NCBI GenBank assembly: GCA_963728825.1
Contig: CAVSLA010000001.1
Span: forward strand, 496,001 to 560,000
Length of the DNA: 64,000 nt
Direction of reading: 5' to 3'
Source: CAVREM01 sp963728825
Lineage (GTDB): Bacteria; Acidobacteriota; Vicinamibacteria; Vicinamibacterales; CAVVIG01
Each line of letters opens with the position of its first letter. Positions within the stretch are counted from its first letter, which is position 1. Position numbers and translations under genes: made by a program. Under the pieces are notes generated by a model. The model was not told where the DNA came from, did no database searches, and saw only the letters and a list, made by a program, of their open reading frames with translations. Positions 37,295 to 46,581 of this stretch are shown piece by piece.

Positions 37295-39655
37295 ATGGAC
37301 ACCGATTTCACCGACTGGCAGCTGTTCAACGCCGGCCCGTTTCCGGCCGTCGTCAGTCGCCTCGAGGACGACCGGATCATGGCCGTCAACGCCAAGGCCT
37401 CGGCCATGGTCCAGATTCCGGCCCAGCAGCTGGTCGGTCGTCAGATCACCGACTTCTACGTCGACCCGCGCGAGCGAGCGGCGCTGGTGGAACGGCTGAC
37501 CAGGGATCGCCGGGCCGACGACATGTTGTTGCAGTTCAGCCGCCCGGGAGGGCGGGCGCGATGGGCGCGCGCGTCGGCGACGCTCATCACCGTCGAGGGC
37601 GAATCGGCGGTTCTTTCCTGCTTCACCGACGTCACCGATCAAGTGGTGGCCGAGCAGACGCTTCGAGCGAGCGAACAGCGGCTGGCCGAGCAGAGCACGG
37701 CCCTCACCGAGCTGACCGCGTACGAGCTGTGCCGCGCCCCCTGTTTCGACGCGCGGCTGGCCCAGCTGCTCGAGACGGCGGCGAGAACCCTGAAGGCGGA
37801 CCGGATCAGCATGTGGCGCTTCGACGCCGATCGCACGGCGATCACGTGCGTCGACCTGTATGAACGTTCTTCGGGGAGCCACCTGTCGGGGGCGACGCTG
37901 GCGCGCAGTGCCGCGCCGTCCTACTTCGAGGCGCTGGAACGCGAGCGGGTCATCGTTGCCGACAACGCGCGGGAGGATCCCCGGACGCGTGAGTTCTGCG
38001 ACGAGTACCTGTCGCCGCTCGGCATTCACGCCATGCTCGACGTGCCGCTGCGCGAACGTGAAGCGACCATCGGCGTGCTGTGCATCGAGCACCTCGGCGA
38101 GGTCAGAGAGTGGCCGGCCGACGAGCGCAACTTCGCGTTGTCGGTCGCAAACCTGGTGATGGCGGCGATGGCCGACGAAGCCCGCGAGGCGGCGGTGCGG
38201 CGGCTTGCCGAACGCGAGGAGGAGCTTCGCCGCGCGAAGGAAGCCGCCGAGGCGGCGACCCAGGCCAAGAGCGAGTTCCTGGCCAACATGAGCCACGAGC
38301 TGCGCACCCCGCTGAACGGCGTGCTCGGCTACGCGCAGTTGCTGCAGCGGGATCGCGCACTCGCGCCCGACCAGCGCGAAGCGCTCGAAGCGATCGCCAC
38401 CTGCGGCGCGCATCTCCTCGACCTGATCAACGACGTCCTGGATCTGGCGCGCATCGAGGCCGGCCGCGTCGACCACGAGCGCGGCGTCACCGACGTGCGC
38501 CGTCTTGCGGTGGAACTCGAACAGATGATCGCGAACCCCGCCCGCAGCAAGGGCCTGCGGATGGTGGCCGACGTCGCAGCGAATGTCCCGAAACGTGTGC
38601 TGGTTGATGGACGCCATCTGCGACAGGTGCTGTTCAACCTGCTGGCGAATGCCGTCAAGTTCACTACCGCCGGGGAGGTGCGCCTGACGGTGGCGGCGGA
38701 CGGCGAAGGCTGGCTGCGCCTGGCCGTCACCGACACCGGCATGGGCATCGAACCCGACAGCCTCGATCGTATTTTCGAAGCGTTCGGCCAGACCTCGGCG
38801 GGCGCAGCGGCCGGCGGCACGGGACTCGGTCTGACCATCAGCAGACGCCTCGTGCGCACCATGGGCGGAGAGCTGACGGTGGCGAGCGCGCTCGGTGTGG
38901 GCAGCGTGTTCTCGTTCAGCGTCCCGGTCGGGGCCGTGCCGGACGACTCGCGCGAGTGGAACAGCGGCTCCCCGTCGCCGTGCATCGATGCGCGGCTGCC
39001 GGAGAACGTCGTGCTGACCGCGCTCGTCGCGGATGACAACACGGTCAACCGGCGCGTCCTGACCAGCCTGCTCGAAAGTGCCGGGATCCGCGTGATTACC
39101 GCGAGCGGCGGCCGCGAAGCGGTCGATCTCGCGATTCAGCTGCGGCCGGACGTCGTGCTGATGGATCGGCGCATGAACGATCTCGATGGCTTCGAGGCGA
39201 CGCGCGTGATCCACGCGCATCCCGACGGCGCCCGCATACCGGTGCTGGCGGTGACCGCGAGCGCGTTTGGCGACGTGCGTGAGGCCGCTCGCAACGCGGG
39301 CTGCGTCGACTTCATTCCCAAGCCGATCAGGGCTGAAGTGCTGTTCGGCAAGCTGCAGCAGCACCTCGGCGTCGAGTTCGTGTCAGCGCGTTCGAGCCGG
39401 AGCGCAGCGGAGGACGGCGCGCCGTCCGAAACCCTCCCCGCCCGGATGGTCGACCGGTTGCGAGAGGCCTCGATCCTGGGGGACGTGACCGCGCTCGAAG
39501 AAGTGGCGCGCGAGCTGCGGCGAACGGCTGCAACGCGGGTCCTCGCCGCGCGGATCGCCGCGCTGACCCGGGAATTCGACTTCCAGGCTCTACAGGCGCT
39601 CGCGGAGAGCCTGGTGGATGTCCAGATCGAGCAGGTGACTCATGGTTCACGTTGA
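37295..39655 (+). CDS. hybrid sensor histidine kinase/response regulator (PAS-GAF-HisKA-HATPase-REC)
   Basis: 786 residues from ATG 37295; the frame is also open from TTG 37283. PAS covers about 8-120, GAF about 145-295 and the H-box FLANMSHELRTPLNG has its phospho-His at about residue 334. The HATPase motifs are NLLANAVKFT, DTGMGI and GGTGLGLTISRRLV. The receiver domain follows (VADDNTVNRRVL, phospho-Asp in LMDRRMNDLDG near 620, Lys in FIPKPI). No membrane spans, so it is cytosolic. The next gene overlaps by 14 bases and likely receives or resets its signal. Confidence 0.93.
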   Translation: MDTDFTDWQLFNAGPFPAVVSRLEDDRIMAVNAKASAMVQIPAQQLVGRQITDFYVDPRERAALVERLTRDRRADDMLLQFSRPGGRARWARASATLITVEGESAVLSCFTDVTDQVVAEQTLRASEQRLAEQSTALTELTAYELCRAPCFDARLAQLLETAARTLKADRISMWRFDADRTAITCVDLYERSSGSHLSGATLARSAAPSYFEALERERVIVADNAREDPRTREFCDEYLSPLGIHAMLDVPLREREATIGVLCIEHLGEVREWPADERNFALSVANLVMAAMADEAREAAVRRLAEREEELRRAKEAAEAATQAKSEFLANMSHELRTPLNGVLGYAQLLQRDRALAPDQREALEAIATCGAHLLDLINDVLDLARIEAGRVDHERGVTDVRRLAVELEQMIANPARSKGLRMVADVAANVPKRVLVDGRHLRQVLFNLLANAVKFTTAGEVRLTVAADGEGWLRLAVTDTGMGIEPDSLDRIFEAFGQTSAGAAAGGTGLGLTISRRLVRTMGGELTVASALGVGSVFSFSVPVGAVPDDSREWNSGSPSPCIDARLPENVVLTALVADDNTVNRRVLTSLLESAGIRVITASGGREAVDLAIQLRPDVVLMDRRMNDLDGFEATRVIHAHPDGARIPVLAVTASAFGDVREAARNAGCVDFIPKPIRAEVLFGKLQQHLGVEFVSARSSRSAAEDGAPSETLPARMVDRLREASILGDVTALEEVARELRRTAATRVLAARIAALTREFDFQALQALAESLVDVQIEQVTHGSR

Positions 39656-40821
39656 ATCGGTCGTCGACGCATCGATCGGCGCGCAGGCGCCCCCGTCAAC
39701 CATTCTGGTCGTCGACGACAACGCCATCAATCTGCAGCTCGTGGTCCGGACGCTCGACGGCCGCGGACATCGCATCCTCGCCGCGCGAAATGGCACGGCG
39801 GCGCTCGAGATCGCCCGACGGACGGTTCCCGACCTCGGTACTGCTCGACGTGTTGATGCCGGACATGAGCGGCTTCGAGGTCTATCGCCGGCTGAACGCC
39901 CGCCTCGACCGACCGCACGTGCCGGTGATCTTTCTCTCGGCGCTGGACGGCGCGGCTGACAAGATCGCCGGCCTCGGGCTCGGTGCGGTCGACTACGTCA
40001 CCAAGCCGATTCAACCTGGGGAAGTCCTGGCGCGGGTCGAGAACCATTTGACCCGGATCTATCTCGAGCGCGAACTGCGTCGAAGCCGCGACCGGCTCGA
40101 CCGCGAGCTCGCCAACGCCGCCGAGCTGCAGCGTTTGATGCTGCCCCGAACGCTGCCGTCAGCGGGCGGCGCACGCTTCGCGGCGCACTATCGCACCAGC
40201 CGTCATGCCGGCGGCGACTACTACGACGTCGCGCAACTCGATCGCGACCGCCTGGGTTTCATCGTCGCCGACGTGTCGGGCCACGGCGCAGCAGCAGCGA
40301 TCGTGATGGCGATGATCCGGGCCGTGTTTCACACGATTCGGCATTCAACCGACGATCCGGCAGCCGTCCTGAGGCAGATCAACAGCCATTTCGGCTTCCT
40401 CAGGGATACGGCCATTTTTGCCACCGCCGTGTACGGCGTCCTCGATGCGGGCAAAGGCTCGATCCGCTTTGCGTCAGCCGGCCACCCGCTGCCGCTCGTC
40501 TGCAGACGGGGCGGAGAGACGACCACGCTCGGCTGCGAGGCGGCGCTGCCGCTGCTGTTTGCCGACCCGGGCGACATAGCGGTCGCGGAGCACCCCCTGT
40601 CGGCCGGCGACCGGATACTCCTCTACACCGACGGCATTACCGACCGCCAGGCGCCATCCGGCGACATGTACGAAATTGACCGGCTCGTCGCCGCGTTCAC
40701 CCGCAGCGCGTCCCGCCTTCCGGACGCTATCGTCGAGCACATCGTGGCCGATCTGGAGACCTTCGCTGCCGGCGACGAGCCCGGCGACGACCAGACACTG
40801 CTCGCCATCGCGATCGACTAG
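39642..40821 (+). CDS. response regulator with PP2C/RsbU phosphatase output (one frameshift)
   Basis: ATG 39642 starts a receiver domain (ILVVDDNAINLQLV). The frame breaks near 39834-39838, where one extra base separates RRTVPDL from VLLDVLMPDMSGF; joined, the protein has 392 residues. The phospho-Asp is in LLDVLMPDMSG, and a coiled-coil linker (LERELRRSRDRLDREL) leads to the PP2C/SpoIIE-type domain with GGDYYD, FIVADVSGHG, LLYTDGITD and DDQTLLAI metal sites. Such RsbU-like phosphatases act in partner-switching pathways. The partner anti-sigma antagonist is not in this window. Confidence 0.88.
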
Positions 40822-40904
40822 TTTCGGGTCGGCCGTCAGGTGAACCCTGATTTGGATGTCGATCCGGACATGGCTCGTTCGACTATCAGCCAGAGGAGAC
40901 GCCC

Positions 40905-41318
40905 ATGCAGTTGAACCCCTACCTCAACTTCAACGGTAATTGCCGGGAAGCATTCAAGTTCTACGAGGAGACGCTCGGCGGCCGGATTGTGATGATGCAG
41001 ACTCACGGCGAAACGCCGGCAAAGGACTATGTCCCCGCCGACTGGCGGGACAAGATCGTCCACGTCCGGATGGAAGTCGGCAAAGACGTGTTGATGGGCT
41101 CGGATGCTCCGGCCGATCGGTATTCGCCCACCCAGGGGATGTGGGTGTCGATCAACGCGCCGTCCGTGGCTGATGGGCAGCGGCTCTTCATGGCGTTGTC
41201 GGCGAACGGTGCCGTCACGATGCCGTTCGGAGAGACGTTCTGGTCGCCAGGTTTCGGCATGACCGTCGACCGATTCGGTACGCCCTGGATGGTGAACTGC
41301 GAAAGCGCGGCCGCGTAA
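40905..41318 (+). CDS. VOC-family protein (PhnB/3-demethylubiquinone-like)
   Basis: 137 residues from ATG 40905, with a GAGGAG ribosome site. The glyoxalase-like fold shows LNPYLNFNGNCREAFKFYEETLGG and the C-terminal FGMTVDRFGTPWMVN, characteristic of PhnB-like VOC proteins. Exact reaction unknown. It begins a three-gene set with the ECF42 sigma factor and a YCII protein, an arrangement widely seen in bacteria. Confidence 0.92.
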   Translation: MQLNPYLNFNGNCREAFKFYEETLGGRIVMMQTHGETPAKDYVPADWRDKIVHVRMEVGKDVLMGSDAPADRYSPTQGMWVSINAPSVADGQRLFMALSANGAVTMPFGETFWSPGFGMTVDRFGTPWMVNCESAAA

Positions 41319-41369
41319 AGCGACGCCTGATTTGCGCGGGCAGGTCGGATGATGGTGTGATCGGTCGCT

Positions 41370-42617
41370 GTGCACGCGGCCGATCAGGTCCATGAGACGG
41401 TCAACGCCGTTTACCTTGCGGAGTCCCGCCGGGTTCTCGCGACGCTGATCCGCATGCTCGGCGATTTCGACGCCGCCGAAGAAGCGCTGCACGACGCGTT
41501 CAGGGCGGCGCTCGAGCAATGGCCCCGGGAGGGCGTGCCGTCGAATCCGCGCGCCTGGCTGGTGTCGGCGGGGCGATTCAAGGCGATCGACGTGATGCGC
41601 CGCCAGAAGCGGTTCACCGCGCTCGACGATGCGGGTGAAGCGGCCGAGATCCCGGTGCAGGACGAAGCGCTCTGGGCCGAACCCGAGAGCGTTGAAGACG
41701 ATCGGCTCCGGCTGATTTTCACGTGCTGCCATCCCGCGCTGGCGTCGGAGGCGCAGATCGCCTTGACGCTGCGCGAGGTCTGCGGGTTGACGACCGAGGA
41801 GATCGCCCGCGCGTTCCTGACGCCGGCGCCGACGCTGGCGCAGCGCATCGTTCGTGCGAAGAACAAGATCCGCGACGCGCGGATCCCGTACGAAGTGCCG
41901 GCGCCCGCGGAGCTGCCGGAACGGCTCGGTGCGGTGCTTCGGGTGATCTACCTCGTGTTCAACGAGGGCTACGCGGCGTCATCGGGAGCGGCCGTGACGC
42001 GGCACGATCTGTCGGCCGAGGCCATCCGGCTGGGTCGCGTCCTCGTCGAGCTGATGCCGGAGCCCGAAGCGCTCGGGCTGCTCGCCTTGATGTTGTTGCA
42101 GGATTCGCGGCGCAAAGCGCGAGCGTCCGACACCGGTGAGGTGATCCTGCTCGAGGATCAGGATCGATCGCTCTGGGACCGCGGGCAGATCGATGAAGGC
42201 GCCAGTCTGGTCGAGCGCGCGCTCGGAACGAGACGCATCGGCCCTTACTCGATCCAGGCGGCGATTGCCGCGGTGCATGCCGGCGCGGCCCGGGCGTCGG
42301 CGACCGACTGGGCCGAGATCGTCGGCCTCTACGATGTGCTGACGCGACTTGAACCGTCGCCGGTTGTGGAGCTGAATCGCGCCGTCGCGGTCGCGATGCG
42401 TGACGGTCCCGCGGCAGGGCTGCGCATCGTCGACGCGATCCTCGAGCGCGGCGAGCTGCGCGATTATCGACTGGCGCACGCGGCCCGCGCCGATTTGTGC
42501 CGGCGGCTCGGGAAAACGGCGGATGCTCGTACGTCGTACAAGAGGGCGCTTACGCTCACGAAGCAGGAGCCGGAGCGGCGTTTTCTGGAACGCCGGCTTG
42601 CCGAGCTCCCGCAGTAG
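41370..42617 (+). CDS. ECF42-type RNA polymerase sigma factor with C-terminal DUF6596/TPR extension
   Basis: 415 residues from GTG 41370. Sigma region 2 (LIRMLGDFDAAEEALHDAFRAAL), region 4 (LTLREVCGLTTEEIARAFLTPAPTLAQRIVRAKNKIR) and a long C-terminal helical extension (VIYLVFNEGYAASSG, then TPR-like repeats) define the ECF42 group. These sigma factors are known to associate with DGPF/YCII proteins, as here, and the C-terminal extension is needed for activity. No anti-sigma factor is encoded. Confidence 0.93.
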   Translation: MHAADQVHETVNAVYLAESRRVLATLIRMLGDFDAAEEALHDAFRAALEQWPREGVPSNPRAWLVSAGRFKAIDVMRRQKRFTALDDAGEAAEIPVQDEALWAEPESVEDDRLRLIFTCCHPALASEAQIALTLREVCGLTTEEIARAFLTPAPTLAQRIVRAKNKIRDARIPYEVPAPAELPERLGAVLRVIYLVFNEGYAASSGAAVTRHDLSAEAIRLGRVLVELMPEPEALGLLALMLLQDSRRKARASDTGEVILLEDQDRSLWDRGQIDEGASLVERALGTRRIGPYSIQAAIAAVHAGAARASATDWAEIVGLYDVLTRLEPSPVVELNRAVAVAMRDGPAAGLRIVDAILERGELRDYRLAHAARADLCRRLGKTADARTSYKRALTLTKQEPERRFLERRLAELPQ

Positions 42618-42628
42618 CGGGGATCTTC

Positions 42629-42964
42629 ATGAAGTACTTGTGCCTGGTCTATCTCGAAGGACAGAAGCTGCACGCCGTGCCCGATCGCGAGTGCAGGAAT
42701 TGCGGGGAGGGATTCCGCGAGCGCGGTCTGCTCATCGCCGCCGAGGCGCTCCAGCCGATCGAAACCGCCACGACCGTCCGCGTTCGCAACGGCAAGGTGA
42801 CGATCACCGACGGTCCGTTTGCCGAAACCAAGGAGCAGCTCGCCGGCTTCTATCTCGTCGACGCGCGCGACTTGAACGACGCGATTCAGATTGCGGCGAA
42901 GATTCCGCCGGCGCGTGAGGGGAGCGTAGAGGTGCGTCCGGTCAGAGAGCTGGACGTCGCGTAG
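42629..42964 (+). CDS. YCII/DGPF-domain protein
   Basis: 111 residues from ATG 42629; the frame opens 44 codons earlier but that part overlaps the sigma gene. MKYLCLVYLEG is the usual start and TITDGPFAETKEQLAGFYLVDARDL carries the DGPF motif that names the family. It is the standard partner of ECF42 sigma factors, starting 11 bases after the sigma stop. The biochemical role is unproven. Two REP-like hairpins follow. Confidence 0.93.
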   Translation: MKYLCLVYLEGQKLHAVPDRECRNCGEGFRERGLLIAAEALQPIETATTVRVRNGKVTITDGPFAETKEQLAGFYLVDARDLNDAIQIAAKIPPAREGSVEVRPVRELDVA

Positions 42965-42975
42965 CGCGTTTCCTC

Positions 42976-43001
42976 GGCGGGCCTAAAAAGGCCCGCCCTA
43001 C
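42976..43001. repeat. REP-like palindromic element, copy C
   Basis: GGCGGGCCT-AAAA-AGGCCCGCC palindrome, 12 bases after the YCII stop. It shares the core of copies A and B with a different loop. Together with the next two elements it lies between convergent genes and could terminate both. Confidence 0.8.
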
Positions 43002-43022
43002 TCAACCACGCCTCTCGCGCCT

Positions 43023-43052
43023 TGGCGGGCCTAAGAGGCCCGCCCTACGTAC
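43023..43052. repeat. REP-like palindromic element, copy B
   Basis: A 30-bp stretch that is the exact reverse complement of 37212-37241, including the CTACGTAC flank outside the hairpin. Exact identity across 6 kb indicates a mobile or gene-converted repeat family. Confidence 0.88.
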
Positions 43053-43063
43053 CGTCGTCCTTG

Positions 43064-43092
43064 TGTACGTAGGCCGACCTCTTAGGTCCGGC
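43064..43092. repeat. REP-like palindromic element, degenerate copy D
   Basis: GTACGTAGG-CCGACCTCTTAGGTCCGGC keeps the flank and loop of copy A with several changes in the stem, some compensatory (GACCT/AGGTC pairing). Orientation is as copy A and opposite to copy B. Confidence 0.65.
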
Positions 43093-43098
43093 GATTCG

Positions 43099-44379
43099 TT
43101 ACGGCTTAGCGCCGCCGCGCCACCGCGCCGCGGGCGTCGTGCGATCGACCGCCGCGCCCCGCAAGTAGACCGCCGAGATCCGCCGGGTGTTGGTGATGTC
43201 GTCCAAGGGGTTGGCGTCGAGGACGATGAAGTCGGCGCTCTTTCCGTTGGCGACGGTCCCGAGCTGCGTCAGTCGCAACACGTCAGCCGCCGTCCGCGTC
43301 GATGCCACAATCACCTGGCTCGGTGTCATCCCCGCCGCCACCATGTCGGCCATCTCCTGATGATGGCTCCAGGGAGCGGCGCCGTCCGTCCCCAGCGCAA
43401 TCCGTACGCCTTCTTTATTGAGCCTCGCGAGATTTCTTGCCTGGATACCGAACGCCTGCTGTGCAGCCGGCCGATCGACGGCTCCAGCCTGCATCTTGGC
43501 CAGTTCCGCCGGCGGCACCGTGCCGCTCAGCCAGCTCATGTCAGCGGCCACGCCGCGGTCTGGAAGATTCGGTACCAGAAACACGTCAGCGCGCTTCTTC
43601 ATCAACGCCACGAACTCATCGTCGATGTCTTTGTCTCGTACGCCGTGCGCGAACCCGTCGATGCCGGCCCGCAGCAGGCCCTTGGCATCTTCCAGCGTGA
43701 AAATGTGCGCGGTCACCCGAAGACCGTGCTTGTGAGCTTCTTCGATGACGGCGGTGTAGATGGCGGGACCCATCTTCGGATACTTGCCGTCGCGATCGTC
43801 CACCCAGATCTTCACGAGGTCGACCTTCCGGACGGCGAGCTCCTGGACGGCCTTACGCGCCTCGGCCTCGCTCTTCACCCAGTAGGGAACATCGGACCGC
43901 CCCGGCTCAGGCATCGTGATGCCGCGGCCGGCCGTCCGGAACAGCGCCGCGTTCGGAATGATCTCGTTGCGAATCTGGAACGGCAGGTCGCCGGCATCCT
44001 GGCCGAGACTGGTGACCGCGGCGACGCCGTAGTACGCCTTGTGCTGGAGTTGATCGATGAGCGCCGCCCGTTCGTTCGCCAGATGGACGTGCGTATCGAC
44101 GATCGCCGGCATCACCGTCTTGCCGGACAGGTCGACCCGCGCCGCACCAGCCGGAGGTTTTAGCTCGCCGCGCCGGCCGACCTGGACGAAGCGGTCCTTC
44201 TGGACGACAAAGGCGGCATTGTCAATCGGCGCGCTGCCGTCGCCGACGATCAGCCGCGCTCCTTCGAAGAGCGTGACGGCGCCCGCCTGATCGCCCTGGG
44301 TAGCCGGGTGCTGCGCCAGCAGCGCGGCGAACACCAGGGTGAGAACAAGGCAGATGGAAGCGGACTTCGATCGCAGCAT
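43099..44379 (-). CDS. exported amidohydrolase (imidazolonepropionase-like)
   Basis: 426 residues from ATG 44379 with a signal peptide of about 23 residues. The metal-dependent hydrolase motifs are HVHLANERA after DT (about residue 95), KIWVDD with a likely bridging Lys, HGLRVTAHIF, AHGVRD and GTDGAAPW, ending in KSADFIVLDANPLDDI. These are common exported amidohydrolases of Acidobacteriota with unknown amide or peptide substrates. Convergent with the ECF42 operon. Confidence 0.92.
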   Translation of the reverse strand: MLRSKSASICLVLTLVFAALLAQHPATQGDQAGAVTLFEGARLIVGDGSAPIDNAAFVVQKDRFVQVGRRGELKPPAGAARVDLSGKTVMPAIVDTHVHLANERAALIDQLQHKAYYGVAAVTSLGQDAGDLPFQIRNEIIPNAALFRTAGRGITMPEPGRSDVPYWVKSEAEARKAVQELAVRKVDLVKIWVDDRDGKYPKMGPAIYTAVIEEAHKHGLRVTAHIFTLEDAKGLLRAGIDGFAHGVRDKDIDDEFVALMKKRADVFLVPNLPDRGVAADMSWLSGTVPPAELAKMQAGAVDRPAAQQAFGIQARNLARLNKEGVRIALGTDGAAPWSHHQEMADMVAAGMTPSQVIVASTRTAADVLRLTQLGTVANGKSADFIVLDANPLDDITNTRRISAVYLRGAAVDRTTPAARWRGGAKP

Positions 44380-44522
44380 GGGACACCAGCCTTTCGAGGC
44401 TGATTACTATCCCCGTGCGCCGGTCCGAGTCAAGACGATGAACGATCAGGGATTGGGGCGTCTCGCCGGGCGAATCCCGAGCGGCCCGAACCCCCGGCTG
44501 CTCAGGGTCGATGAGCGCGGCG

Positions 44523-45514
44523 TCATTTATCCTGGGGTTTGATGCCGGCGGGATTGCTGATCTCGGGACCGACGACCAATTCTCGAGGGTCGGTCGCACG
44601 AAAGACCCACATCAGCGCGCTGTTGTCCTCGACGGCGGTCCGTTGGCGACTTGTTTCCGGATAGAACGAATACGCCGTCACCAGCGCGTTGCCACTGCCT
44701 TCGGGGAATGTCGCGGAGAATCGGATGTGGGCGGTGTGTCCGGCCGGTATGCGTGGGTACCATTCATAGCGCCGCTCAACATCTTCGCAGCACACCGTCA
44801 AGAGCAGCTTGACATGCGCACGTTCGACGTCGCGATCGCCAGCGTTGCGGATCTGGATGGCAAACGTGACAACGTCACCCGGCAACGCCCGAATCGGGTT
44901 GCCTCGACCGATGTTTGCAGGTCGACCTTCGGCCAGCGGGCCCGCGGCAGCTCGAGCCACTCGCGGAGATCGCGCAGCGACGGGATGTCGAGCGAATCAG
45001 AATCTGCCGGTCGTGGCCCGACGAACGTCAGTCGGATTTGTTGGACCGATGGCGTGTCGACCACCCAGCGAACGGCCCCGTCCGGTGTTTGCACCGCCGC
45101 CGCGATTCGAATCTCGAAACGAAAGCCCAGCTCGTCGGACAACTCCACCGAGGTGTGCGCGCAGAGATCCGCGCTGAAGCCTGGGGCATCGCTGGTGCGA
45201 CTGCGACAGAACTCGACTTGCCAATCGGGGATCCGCGGCGGCCCGCTCACTTTCGGCCACAGGACCGCGGCCAGCCACTGACCAATGTCAATCGCCGGCA
45301 GCTCGGGATCGATCAGAGAGGCTGGCAGTCCTTGAACGTACGCGAGCATGGCGGCAAGCGTATCGCTCGGCAGCCGCGGCAGCTCGGACAGCGAGGCTGC
45401 GGCCATCTCGCCGGGAACGTCGACCCGGACTGGCCGCTGTGCCTTGACCGGCGATGCGGCAAGAACAGCGGTGAGCGCCGCCGCGCAGACATATGGTGGC
45501 CGCATCACTCTCAT
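44523..45514 (-). CDS. hypothetical exported protein with CARDB/NEAT-like C-terminal domain (one frameshift)
   Basis: The N-terminal frame begins at ATG 45514 (or 45505) with a signal peptide (VCAAALTAVLAASPVKAQ) and runs to about 44915; the C-terminal frame continues to 44523. A missing base near 44905-44912 joins TSVEA to NPIRALPGDVVTFAIQI and gives 330 residues. The C-terminal 120 residues look like an Ig-like CARDB fold (GDVVTFAIQIRNAGDRDVERAHVKLLL). No enzyme motif is visible. Location is probably periplasmic. Confidence 0.65.
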
Positions 45515-45659
45515 AGACCCCGGACGCGCCTCGTCAGTCTTCGCCCTGTCGCAGCGATCAGATTTGTAATCGCGCTATCGATTTCAGGCGCGTGCAGGCG
45601 CTGCGGCTCGGGCCTGCAGAAGGCGGTCCACCGACGGGGCGTCGTCCCCGTCCGTCAGC

Positions 45660-46526
45660 CTATCGGGTTGCGGTCAAGCGCTCTGCGGGAATCCCTAGCG
45701 CGAGCGCGATTTCGCGAAGCTTGTTCTGAATGAGAGCGATGTTGCGCGGTCCCATCCGGAGCAGATGCTTCTGCGCGGCAGTCAGCGATTCGAGATCGTC
45801 GTCCGCGTAGCCGTAGACGATGCCTCGCGGACCAACTTCGACAGGCCCGGCCGGGGCGCGCACCGCCAGCAGACTGACGATGGCGCGCTCGAGCGTCCGA
45901 TCGAACGATCCCTCGGGATGGCCAAGCTCCCGATTCGCTTCTTCGATGCGCGGCTTGAGGGTCGCGTAGAGGCGGGCGCTTCCCGCGACGTCGATCGAGG
46001 CGACCGCATCGGCGAGCCGGTCGTAGCGCTGGTAGCTCTGTTCGTCGATGAACAGATCGCCCTTGCGATCGACGATGCGGAACGGACCGGTCGGGGCGAC
46101 GTGACGAAGGTGAGTGGTCGGCGTCCGGCCTTCGGAAATGTTCGCGACGACGACCGTGAAGTTCTGAATCAGCCCGTCGGTCGCGAGCCATGCCGCAACC
46201 CTCGGGTGCGAGGACAGCTTCGTCACCAGCTCGCGCACCAGCGGGTCGCTCTCGGCCAGCGGTGGAACAGCGATCGGGTCGCCGACGCCGCCAAGCGCTC
46301 CGTCGGGCTTGGCCGCCTGCGTCGCGGCGGCCGGCGCCGCTGCCTGTTCGTTGACCGGCGCGGACGTCTGTCGTCCGAAGACGAGATAGATCGCAAAGCC
46401 CGCGGCCACGACGAGCAGGCCGACGACGACCATCAGTGCCTTCGGACGATTAGGCGTCGCGGAGACCTCAACGGTGTCGACAGCTTCCCGACTGGCCCTG
46501 AGATCGAGATCGACCGGATCTGGCAT
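45660..46526 (-). CDS. DUF3014 membrane-anchored protein
   Basis: 288 residues from ATG 46526. A short cytoplasmic part and a membrane helix (about 30-50, ALMVVVGLLVVAAGFAIYLVF) are followed by an Ala/Pro linker and the DUF3014 domain (LAESDPLVRELVTKLSSHPRVAAWLATDGLIQNF). The family is found in Proteobacteria and Acidobacteriota and its role is unknown. No regulatory element is evident. Confidence 0.88.
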   Translation of the reverse strand: MPDPVDLDLRASREAVDTVEVSATPNRPKALMVVVGLLVVAAGFAIYLVFGRQTSAPVNEQAAAPAAATQAAKPDGALGGVGDPIAVPPLAESDPLVRELVTKLSSHPRVAAWLATDGLIQNFTVVVANISEGRTPTTHLRHVAPTGPFRIVDRKGDLFIDEQSYQRYDRLADAVASIDVAGSARLYATLKPRIEEANRELGHPEGSFDRTLERAIVSLLAVRAPAGPVEVGPRGIVYGYADDDLESLTAAQKHLLRMGPRNIALIQNKLREIALALGIPAERLTATR

Positions 46527-46581
46527 GGTGCGCCCTCACTCTTCTTGGACGCCGCGCGCGACGAAAAGTTGGAGACCCGAG

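Noticed and set aside
36623..39364. 913-residue open frame antisense to the histidine kinase
   Set aside because: It is the reverse-strand shadow of a GC-rich gene, is rich in Arg/His with no domain, and the plus-strand kinase has complete motifs.
45545..45600. tRNA-like stem with a TTTGTAA loop
   Set aside because: The loop is ten bases, not seven, and no T-arm or acceptor pairing was found.
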